Of a stretch of DNA of 64,000 nucleotides, positions 44,030 through 55,800 are shown one piece after another. The notes under the pieces are model-generated. The model saw nothing but the letters and a program-made list of their open reading frames with translations, searched no databases and was not told the DNA's origin. The stretch spans positions 6,439,871 to 6,503,870 of the forward strand of contig OY987239.1 of assembly GCA_963920705.1 (NCBI GenBank), written 5' to 3'. The number at the start of each line of letters is the position of its first letter. Position 1 is the stretch's first letter. The translations under genes and the position numbers were made by a program. This DNA is from Odiellus spinosus (taxonomy: Eukaryota > Arthropoda > Arachnida > Opiliones > Phalangiidae).

Positions 44030-45506
44030 TATATCAAAAATGTCTTTGCGAACAAAGACCCAGAAGGACACGTTATGATTTCGGAAGGCTGAAGCGACAG
44101 ATATTATATCAAAAATGTCTTTGTGAACAAAGACCCAGAAAGATCTGTTATGATTTCAGATGGCTGAAGGGACAGATATTTTAAATTTTATTTTAAAACC
44201 TAAAATTTAATTATAATCGCAATCTGACAGGATTTAGAGTCTAATTTCAAAACAACTGATTTTATTCACTCGCAAATATTTAAGAAAAAACATAACAGGC
44301 GATTTTCTCCCATTGTCCCTTAACATTAAATTTGGCTTCATTATTTTTCAGGGATTACGTGTCAGCCAAAATAAAACTTTTCGTTCGATAGAAAAGGTTG
44401 GGTATTCTAAATTTCGACATAGTCGTAAATTCATTCACCGAGATTTAAGTATACTTCAGACACATATTTTTATTCTTACTCTGAATTACTATTCGTTAAA
44501 GACCACACGCTCCCTTGTTTCAAAGGCCATATCTGCTCTAGAATGGGTACTATTAAAAAGCTCTTTATTCATGTCATCGATATGTAAACAAACCAAGGTT
44601 GTGAGATATGTGGCTTTAAAGGGGCTATACGCTAATCATGGATACTTTCTTTAACTATATGTATTTCGATAATTAATATTCTTAAATTTGTAATTGACGA
44701 ATACTCGAATACCGACCTTTAAATTCCGTTAAAACTACTTAAATAATTCTAGTTTTATTATAACTCCTCGACTTTAGTCGAGGCAATTCGTTCATATTAT
44801 TATGCGTGCTGAAATAAGGAGTAAATAAAAATTCGCCGTGCTTTAGTCCCAAATTTAGGTTGCTAATTTCCAAAACCAATCCTTATGTATTTAGATTTTA
44901 GCGCTAACAAGAGATCTCTTTCAAGGGAATCATAAAATAAAATTATAAGGTTTTCCTCGAAGAATAATAACTACGAATAATTTAAAAGGCCTATCTTTTC
45001 TGAAATTTGCCCCCCCTTTAAAATCCTTATTTGACTGCTCAATTTGTTACAGTCAACGTCGTCTGCTAAGCTAGAAAACAAGGCGAGTATAAAGGGGCTT
45101 TAAAAAACGCAAATAGTTCCTATAAAATACCCATTCTTATAAACCGGCGAGTATTTTTAACGATCTGTTGAAGTACGAGTCGTGACAATTTGGGGTTTAA
45201 AAAAAAAGTGAACTCACATTATACTAAAGAAAAACAATTCAATATACGTTTTCCCTGAAAAATAATTAAGCCAAATTTAATGTTAAGGGTCAATGGGAGA
45301 AAATCGTCTGTTATGTTTTTTCTTAAATATTTGCGAGTGAATAAAATCAGTTGTTTTGAAATTAGACTCTTAAATCCTGTCAGATTGCGACTATAATAAA
45401 ATTTTACGTTTTAAAAGAAAATTTAACATATCTGTCCCTTCAGCCATCCGAAATCATAACAGATCTTTCTGGGTCTTTGTTCACAAAGACATTTTTGATA
45501 TAATAT
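44030..45506. mobile_element. Long-terminal-inverted-repeat element K
   Basis: 44101-44353 and 45253-45506 are inverted copies of about 250 bp (outer end ATATTATATCAAAAATGTCT; inner end near CCCTGAAAAATAA). The outer about 70 bp of the left arm is tandemly duplicated (44030-44100). The interior has no recognisable transposase; 45000-45070 resembles 22640-22760. Confidence 0.65.
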
Positions 45507-45667
45507 GCAATTGGTGACGCATGAAGCTCAATGTGGCAGCCATGCTTAATGGAGGTAATGGCCGTTAAACGTAATTGAATGATAAGCTGGCATGATTACG
45601 TCTCTAGACTTTTTGTCTAGGTCACGTGATTTCCGTTTACACAGGAAGTGACACCCATACACACAGA

Positions 45668-46125
45668 CACCCACACACCCAGACACGACCAGTCGGGAAG
45701 GTAAAAACCCAATCCAGTTAGTTTTATCTAATTTTCTAATTGAATTTATTGAAATTTTAGTTCAAATTATGTTGTGTCTAATCAAGTTTGCTTATTTCTT
45801 CGTCTTAGTTCAACTTTCTTCCAACACTTTGAAGCAATAGTCCTATATTGTAGCGTACAATGCGGCATAGAAGGGGAACTCGATTTCCGAAAAATGACCT
45901 ATTTTTAATTGCAAATACCTTGTTTAAATTTATATTAGTTCACTATAAATATCAGATCCGAGGTAATCCAGCAAGGCGTGGTAAACGAACATATATTGTT
46001 CCTGAAATGAAATAACAAATTAAAGGATTACTGTCTCTACTACGATTTCATGATTAAAAGGTTACGTGATTAACTACACTCTTTGATCAAGTTAAATAAG
46101 TACTTCCTCAAAGGAAGAATTCAAA
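45668..46125. repeat. Dispersed repeat I, copy 2
   Basis: Direct copy of 40625-41080, differing by scattered substitutions and small gaps. Confidence 0.7.
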
Positions 46126-46800
46126 CTAACAAGTGATTTTTTTATCGATACCTAATCGTTTAAATAGGCCTAATCCACCAGTAAAAAATTACAAACAAAT
46201 ATTAAACTAGAAATAAATTTAAAACATACCAGGATAATAGGCTTAGCTGGATTCAAGGAGATCAGCTGAATTTCTTCGCATTGACGAGTCAGCGACCAAT
46301 CGAATGTTATTGGGTGTCTTATTGAGATTTTGCCTTAATTACGGGCCTTTGTTCACTGGTCGCTGACTCTGCAATGCGAAGAAATTCCGAATCTCCATGA
46401 ATCCAGCTAAGCCTATTTTGATGGTGAGTTTTAAATTTATTTCTAGTTTAATATTTGTTGTAAATTTTATTACTGGTGGATTAGGCCTATTTAAACGATA
46501 ACGAATCGATTAAAACTCACTTGTATTCTAGTTACGGTCACATTAACATTTCTTGATCGATTTGAAACGGTAAAATTCAACCGATATTCAAATCGCTAAG
46601 CGTCACGTGTTCACGCTTTATCATTTAAATCGATTTATCGTAGCTTTATCTATCTCTTGATGAAACCGAATCGGTAGGAAACTGGTTACCGAAGCAGTTT
46701 CGAGAAATCGAATCAAATCGATACGAGAAAAGACACGATTCTAGCGAAACGGTTTAAATCGATTCCAAGGCCTCGGAGGAACGTAGATTTGGTTTCATTT
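46107..46800. mobile_element. MITE family E copy followed by a family D copy
   Basis: E spans about 46107-46520 with the GCGACCAATCGAATG core and its inverted partner. Family D begins immediately after at about 46530 (TTACGGTCACATTAACATTT) and runs to the end of the last visible RPTP exon's intron (about 46800). Confidence 0.6.
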
Positions 46801-46825
46801 AATAATCCTTCCTAGTAACACTTAC

Positions 46826-49800
46826 TAGGGTTTCAACCAGGTTAACTCGACACTGTCTGATAGACCAAAGTCCGTGTTGTAAGTCCACCTTGTTGGTATC
46901 TTTGACCATTTCTATCATGTTACACAGAAGGATGAATGTCCCGGTTCGACCAATCCCGGCACTGCCATGGACAACAATCGGTGACTCGAAATTTTCTCTG
47001 TAGTTTCTTATTTGTTCGAGGAAAGTCGTGACCGAAACCGTGTAAGTCGGTATCCCATGATCGGGCCACGTCGTGAAATGAAATTGTTTGATTTCCCTTT
47101 CTAAACCGTTCTAAAAAGTATCATTCGAATAACTTTCGGTTAGAATAAGGTATAAAAAGTAAGAACTAGGGAGATAGGACAAAGAACCAAAACTAACAAA
47201 TGCAAGTGATTCCTTATCCTTTAAATAGTCCTATTCTACCAGTTAAAATACTTACTAACAAATATATATTTAAATAGGCTTAGCTGGCTTCACGGAGATC
47301 TTGAAGGGTAAGCGACCAATGAGCAAAGGCCCGTCGTTAAGGCGAGATCTCAATAACATTCGATTGGTCGCTAACCGTTCAATGCGACGAAATTCAGGAT
47401 CTCCATGAATTCAGCTAAGCCTATTTTTAAAAGTAAGTTTTTTTCTGGCCTATTTGCATTCTGTCTTTAACAAGTTAACGAAACCACCATGATTTATAAA
47501 TTAAACGCTCACTTCCCTCTTAATCAGTCTAAGGACAAGTACCAAGAACTTCCGGTTATACTTATGGCTTACTTTAGTTATTATAATTGTTCTAATAACG
47601 TAGTTGGCAAAGGTTTCAGTGTCTTCTAACTTGACCGTAAATGGTCCATATTTGTCTTCATATTCTGGCCAGTACTTTTCGCATTTGCTCTAAGTAGATT
47701 AAAATTAGACATATAATCATTTTGCGTTAGTATTTATCATATTAAAGCTCTAATTCTTTTTAAACATCTATTTGGTTTCGTATTTGACTCTAATCATCGA
47801 TAAATCACCCCCTGAAGGAGTCGTAAGGCAATCAAAAGTCTCTATTGATTTTTTTTTCCCAAAACGGTCCCGCATAACGAGCGTAGCGCCACCGTTAAAC
47901 ACCTCAAAAAAACGATAATTGAGGACAAGATGTCAGCTACCATATGTACGTCGGGTTAGACTTAGACGCCGCGAAAACAAAACCCGGCAGCGGCGTAAGC
48001 GTGTTTCGACGGCAGCGCGCCGCGTTTTTTCCCTAGGTATCGGCGTAACGTATCGGTTTCAAAATCTCTAGTGTGAACACGACTTTGGACAGGCCCGAAT
48101 TGAGTAACAGGTTGCGATTAAGATACGAACCTTTCCACCCTCGACCAAGTTGGTAAGCATAATTATTTTGCAAGTATTCTCCTGCCAAATCATTCTCCAG
48201 AAATCTACTATTGTTGAAGATTTAGGACCTGCATTTTTAATTTAATATATTATTTTAATTAGAATTTGTTTTCTTCTATGAATTTATGACATTTTAGTTA
48301 TCTACCTTGCGTTGCGATGTATTTGGAATCTCCTTTATAATTCTGAAATGGAAATTGTCACGAATTAGGAGAAATAAATTTAAGCTAGTCTGAGTCTCAT
48401 AGCATTCGTATAAATAATTAATTCGTGTTAATTTCTGCCAAAAACAGATTTTATTACTTGTATGTAATTTGCGTTGATGTAGTCGGAATAGTTAAAGCCT
48501 TCAGTTTCCTCTAATTTAACTCTACAATGGTCGTCTGAAATGAAACTCAAATTAGCCTAATTAATAATCGAAATGTCAATGAGTTCAGACTTACAAGGTA
48601 ACAGAGCCAAATATCTATTCTTGGATTTATTTTCGGCCAGTTTTCCAACTTTGCAGGGATGGAACATTCCTTTGCTTATCGTCTAATTAACAATAAATTA
48701 GGTTCTATCGATTATATTTTTAGTATTAATGGATTAAGAACGTGCAAAAGCGACCTTATCATAGTAATGACGTAGTATCGCGGGGAATTTCGAAAATGGC
48801 GATTTTAAAATAAGTTTTTACTATATATCGATATCTTTATCTCTATCTCCGTCTCTGTCTCGGTCTCTATCTCTATCTCCAAAGCCTCGTTCACACTTGA
48901 AGGCAAAATCGGTTCTAAAACCAGTTCGAAGCGTTTTCCGTATTCCCTGGTTCACACGCTGACAACACGGTTCGCTGCCGTTCTCCCCGGTTCGACCTAA
49001 GCCAAGGCTTAGCGTCGTTTTAAAAAATGCCCAAAATTTAAAATTTTTAAATAGTTATCTCAAACTAATTAGTAAATCGTGTTTTTAATTCGTTGGTTAA
49101 TAATTTTTGACAGAAAGTATAATTTTAATCGCGTTATTTTAAGATTTATCAGCATATTTGTCTCCCCGCCTCGTTATTTTCAAAGCGGATTGAACCGAAG
49201 TGACTTGGCCAAGCTGCTTCCCGAACCAACACGAACTGATTTCTCACGTTGGTTTGATAACCAGTTATAGAAATCGAACCGCAACGAAGCGCATTTAGGC
49301 CTATGTATGAATCATCTCAATCTCAATAATTTCCATTTGAACTTCATGAAAAATCCATAAGAGCCTTGCTTTAACCCCCAGATTTAATTAAGAATGGGTC
49401 AAAAGATAAAGAATAATTTCTACCTTGTATTCCTGACTTATAATGGATGATGTTTTAACATCCTGTACATAAACTTCAAAATCTTTGATATCAATTTGAT
49501 TTGGTTTGATACTATTTTTGATATCGAGACAGTCGTCGTATAAAGTTTCTCGATTAGGTCGATTCTCGTCCGAAGAATCGGTAGAACACACTTCGTAGAG
49601 ATTCATATCATACTCGGAATTAGTATTGAACTCGTCGTAGAGATTCATCTCAGTCACCTCGGGTTTAGTTGAGCAGGGCCTTTCCTTAAGTGAGCCTAAA
49701 CACGAGAATTTTTGCTTACGATCACACTAGCATTTCTTGATCGTTTTGAAACGGTAAAATAAAACCAGAGGTATATAATAACCCACTTCGGGGGGAAGTA

Positions 49801-52800
49801 TGAAAGCCCCTATACTACCAATGCTAAAAATCACGAACAACAAGAGCCCGCTGCTGACTATCTAGGCCACTAGCTCGCGCTGGACTTCTCAATGTCGCTA
49901 CTCTAGTAAATGGTCTTTGTATAAACAAGACGGCTCGATTTGTGTTTAGAACTTCCTGTCTCGGTAGTCAGGCTATCTGTTAAAATGGAGTCGAAGGTTG
50001 ACTTCAGCTCGCGAGTTCCGGAAGTGCGCGTAGGGAAAATTTAGTGAGGTTCAAAATGGTGAAACTATTTTTTGGGAGTAAAGCGGTGTGTCGATCCGCC
50101 GCGATTTACGCCGGGCACTTGTTGTTCGACGATTTTGCCTACCTTTCATACTTCCCCCCGAAGGGGGTTATTATATACCTCTGATAAAACCGATATTCAA
50201 ATCGCCAGGAATCGTTTTAAACGTCACGCGTTATCTTTATAAATCGATTTTTTTGTAGCTTCATCTATCGGTTGTTGAAACCGAATCGGTATGAAATTGG
50301 TTCCCGAAGCAGTTTCATGAAATCGAATAAAATCGATTCGATAAAAAACGGTTTCCCGTTCCCACGACTCCAGGGAATAGTTTTGAAACGGTTTAAATCG
50401 ATTCCAAGGCCTAGTACAAACGCATTTATTGTTATTTCTCGAGGATATTGTTTATTCTACCTGCTTTGCGAAAGATACAAATTTGATTTACGGCTCGACT
50501 GAAGAGTTCAGGTTTTCTGTTCAAATATACAATCATCAAATATATGAATTACTAAATGAGTGTGGCGCAGCATAATGGAAGGTTTAGGTAAAAAGGTTAA
50601 CGCTGTCCGATAATAGTTCTTACTTGTAATATAAAATGAAGAAAAATACGCCAAAAACTAGAATGACTGTTAAAATTATTGTTGAGTTCATAAATCCCGT
50701 TTGAGTCGTCTCAGATGACGTGACGGTAGGCGCTACACGCAGCAAACTTTCACTAACTATAGGTAACAAATAAAGTTGTTTTCGTGGCTAATATTAACTT
50801 GGTTATACCCTTTTAAGTCGAGGCAAAATTAGCCGTGGTTTAATAGAGGTTGGGTTATGGATAAGATAATTTCTGATTGTTTTATCTTTATTCATATTTT
50901 GAAATGATCCACGGGAAGTCTATGATAAATGCAACGTAATCGCGAATTATTAACCGATTATTTTTATGATTAATTGATTAATCAAATATTTGTGGATAAT
51001 CTTGTTCAAATCCCGACCTCTATGGTTTAATCAGATTAACCCGAGATTTACATAGCCTTCTCAGTTCAATAAACCTCGGTTAATCGCGATTAAACCTTGG
51101 TTAAATCATGAATGTATAACGAACTAACGTTCATGGATATTGCACTCCGAGAAAAACGCGTGAACAGAATGCGCCATGTTCACTGGCGCCATCTAGTAAC
51201 GATGTTTGTCGTTAGACAGGAAGTGTACCATTACGTCACATTTGAAATTGAAAAACTGCAGAACGTGCAGACGACAATTTGTAAACAGGAAATCCGTTTC
51301 GCAAAAATTTCCCAAAAAGAGCCCCACTTCCGCCGTCGCTAGCGGACGAAATTACCCGAACTCAAGATCTACTGAAAATGCCTTACAGAAGGTACGAGTG
51401 CAATATCCATGAACGTTAGTTCTTTATACATCCATGGTTAAATCTGATTAAACCGGCTAGTTATGCCTTGTCTGAAAAGGCTATTACCCTCGATTTTATA
51501 ACTATAACCAAAATTCTATCACTTAATTCCATAAAAGTAAACAATGTCCAGTGCATTAATACTATCAGCAAAGGTTTAGGTAAATGTATCGTCAGATTCT
51601 GATAATCTGATTCGAGACACTTTAGCGGCCGCAGCCGACGAGTGAATAGTGATATCGGAAGCACCACTCTTTGGAGAAATTCTGCAGAAATGGGTGGGAG
51701 ACAATATAGCCAAGCGCGGCCCGCCTTAATTACGTCCCTCTCTCCAGTCTCATAATATCGAGGGAGATTCCAAATCACTCGAGTCAGACAGGGGTGAGGA
51801 CTTTTTTGCCTATTTTTAAGTGATGGGCTAGAACGTTTATCTGGCCCTTTGCTTACGGGGTATTGTTTACCTTTATGGAATTAAGTTATAGACCTTTGCT
51901 ATAACTCACGGTAAACTGCTTCGGACAAATATCCAAATACTATTTGCTTTTCCTAAAGAGCATGTATTATATTCTGAATCTTACCACAATTTTCGTTAAT
52001 TTTACTGGTAATGTAATGGGTACTCACTCCATCGACTTCGCTGAGTACGGCGGTGCCGAAAATGTACTCATGTCCGTTTTCTAAAGGGGCGTTGTAGAAT
52101 TCGTCGTAATATTTGCCATCCCCGACGATAAAGTTAATTCCTTCCTTGCGCAACTTCCTGGCATTCAATTTAGCCGCGATGTACTCAGTTTTTGATTGGT
52201 TATAAGTATTAAAGTCCAGCGCTTTCCGCTTAACCCGCTTATGGGTCACGTCCTTCACCAACATCAAGAACGCGCTAGAATGTATTTAAGATAAAAACCT
52301 TTTTTCTAACAGCTTTAACCACTCCTGAAAATCGTACCTCATTGGTCCATTATAATTATCGATGAGTTTAATCAAGAGGTGTACGCTGTCTTTGGTTATT
52401 TTTCCGATTTCCAGTCGTATGGTGTCTTGTGGTACTAGGTTTTTAGTGTAGAATAACTGGTGAACTGGTTGTCCGTATCCAGCACGAGTCATAGCTTCGA
52501 CCGTGACGTTATAAGTACTGGCTGGTTCCAATCCCTTGATGTTATGAATTGTGACATTCGTGTTGTTCTCAACTAAAGAGTAAACCACTTGGCCGTCAAT
52601 GCGACTCAAGCCGTACAGGTTGATCAAGGTTACGTTGATTCTGTATTCGATTAGTTCTCCGTTAGTCTTCACTGGCTCCAGCCACGAGACGAACAATGAG
52701 CTGGTGGTGCGGTTTTCCAACTCCAATTTGCTAGGCGCGTCCGGTTCTGACAGGAAATTAGACATGTATCAAAAAGTTACTTCCCTAATAGTTTTATGGA

Positions 52801-55800
52801 TCAAACCCTAATTCACTCAATAATTTAAGGCTGTCACCTTTACCGGAAAGTAATTAACGATAATTTTCATAACGAAGACATTTGACTTGATCTGGATAAA
52901 GTACTTTTACGAAAAAGACCGCGCGAAAGTGTAATTATTACTATTATTATTATCAGCTGTAGACTCTACTAATAGCGAAATCACGCGACGATTTTCATTT
53001 GGAGTTCATGAAAATCAGTGACAGCCTCAATTGAAGAACGTTGAATTCAGTTTGAATCATGAGTAAATTATTATACATCACTCACTCAAGTTTTCGGTTC
53101 TTCCCGTAAGGTTGGTCTTTATACTTTGTTCACCATGGTCATCGAAGGCGGTAACCTGTGCGTCAACGGTACTCACCATGAATCTCAATATGGATATAAT
53201 AATTATATTAAAACATTGCCCAATCCAGTATTTTATCAAAAAAATCATTTTGCAATTGGGAAAATTAAGGCGATCAAAAATTTTGTTTCTCTAAGTATGG
53301 GTTACAATTTCTATTAAAGAACAACCCAAACGGCCCATAGGAATTTGGGTAACATTATCGAGCTAAACTTCATTTGATTTGTATTCGCAGACTATAATGG
53401 TTAAATGAATATTTTTGTGGTAGAAAGTTGAGGACACAACCCTAGTTTACTATCACAATAAAATTTTACCAGTGGCGAAACAAAAAAATTTAACATTACG
53501 TTATCCAAATTCCTATGGGCCGTTTGGGTTGTTCTTTACGAACAAATATTGCCAAATACGAATGCTAGAGTGTTCATATCTAAGATTTCACTCACTGATA
53601 TTATATAATCTGTATTAGGCTCCAAGTTGATGATAGTGTGACACAGTTGGTTGACTCTTAGTTTCGAGTTCTTGCAAGGCAGTTTCTCAGCTTCTATAAC
53701 CTGGTAAGTGCCAGCGATCGATTTCGAAGTGTTTTGTTTTTTGTACGATATTCCGTACATAGTGACGTAACTCAATGGCAACCACGTGATAGAAAGAGTA
53801 TGAATTGTCACGCTGAAAATCTCCAGATTCCTGGGTGGACCAGGAAGTGGTCCTGTTAAGTAACATTTCTTTATACGAAGTTGATTTTTTACTAAATTAG
53901 AATTAGTGGGGAAACCACTGTCACCTTTCGGGCTCTCCTTGCAGAGTGTTGGTGTCGAAAAGTTTTACTAGTACTTCGCTTTCCTTGAAATCCAATATTT
54001 TGATTTTGATAGTAAACTTTTGGCCGAAACTACCCTACACCCATGGATGGTGTCTTCCCAATGGACCGACAATTCCATTCGACAGACTCGAATACCGCCA
54101 AACAGATAAAAGAAACTAGCCCGAAGGCGCTTTTCCCAATGGACCGAAAACGGCTTAAACGAAAAAGGGAACTGGCAGATTGGCGGCTTGCCGTTTTTTC
54201 CCCATAAATATTATGTTGTGACTAAAGCCTAAGTACGGTTTTCTCTAGCATTGCTGTCTTATTTCCCTATGTATTGTTGGGTTAGGTTAGGTCCATTGGG
54301 ACTGTCGGTCGATTGGACCGTCGGTCCAATGAACCTACAGCCGTTTCCAGTCCCAATCGACCGACCGTCCCAATGGACCGACAAAAACCCGCGCGAAGGT
54401 CGATTGGGACTGTCGATCCAATAGACCTACAGCCGTTTCCAGTCCCAATCGACCGACCGTCCCAATGGACCGACAAAAACCCGCACGCGGGTTTTTGTCG
54501 GTCCATTGGGACGGTCGGTCGATTGGGACTGTCGTTCCAATGGACCTACAGCCCCATGGATAGCGGAGTAAAATCGAAATTAGCGTTTAGAAATTTATAT
54601 TTAGGCGCGTTTTTCGTCAGTTTTTATCGTTCCTTGGGTTTAATTAGTGTTGGTTAATTATTTTATACCTATTTATTTTATATTAGGTAATGGTGTAATT
54701 CGCGACACCGATATATCCACGGTAGCATTGGCCAATAGTTTACAGTGTGAAAACACTGCAGGTGCGAATACTTTAACACTGAGCAAATAGTTCAGAGGCA
54801 ATAGTTTCCCCATTATTGAAAATCGCAAAATTAGTTTATACTCGAAGCGAGAGTGGTGAGTGTGGCCTTGACGCTCTGTTTTCCGCAACCTACGGCCGTG
54901 CAAGCGACGACCATGACCTCGTACTTGGTGTTAGGGATTCCGCCATTATAATACATGATGCCCCTTTCAGCTATAGTATTTTTCGTTTCTTGTCCATTAT
55001 TGCTGCTCAGGTTGTAATAGGCAATAAGTCCGTTCGAGGAGGCGCAGCGCGGAGGTTGCCAGCGAAGAATGAAGCTAGTACTAGTGACGTTAGCAACGGC
55101 AAGATATCTCGGAGGCGCTTCCGGTACTTAGGGAAATTTTAGATCAAATTATTATTAAACGTAAAAGTATTTATAATAATTTGAATTCAATTTTTATAAC
55201 CTGATTCTGGGGTAAAAATGACTTTTGTCAACTCTGGTCCCTTTTTAACTGTGATAGCCGCTACGTAAACTTTATAAGCCGAAGAGAACTTGAGTTCGGT
55301 TGTGTTGAAAACTACGCTGTTCGTTTTGCTGGGAACGTTGAAGGTGATTTCTGGGACAGGATCGAAGCAAAAATGTTGCCACTTTTCGTGGACCAACTTG
55401 ACGCTGTATGCGCGAATTATTCCGTTGCTCTCCGCTGGTTTCGTCCAGTTGGCGAAAATTGATTTAGTGGGTTCATCAAAGTATGTCGAGAGTGAACTAG
55501 GTTCCTCTGGAGCTATGAATTTCGAATCAAAGTAAGAGTTAGTGCCTTAGATGCACTTTAGCAGAAGCCGATGAAACCCTCCTTTGAAGTCTATTACTAC
55601 CGGGTCTTGTCTACCCCTCTCTGTATGGGTTAGTTTCAAAAAGCGCGATTCGTACGCCTCCTAACGGTAGATATTTTCGGAGCGGGAGTTCGTCGAGCGA
55701 ATATCTCTAGCAGCCTTGGAGTTCGTCAAAAAACGGCGTCATTTGTGGAGAGAGAGAATTTGCAATTTTCCGTAGACAGGGGGGTAAGAAGTAGGACCCC

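Noticed and set aside
44313-44654. 113-codon open frame in element K
   Set aside because: No recognisable domain, begins in the inverted repeat arm; not supported as a transposase.
50990-51030. GTTCAAATCCCGACC, like a tRNA T-loop
   Set aside because: No matching acceptor, D or anticodon stem could be placed around it.
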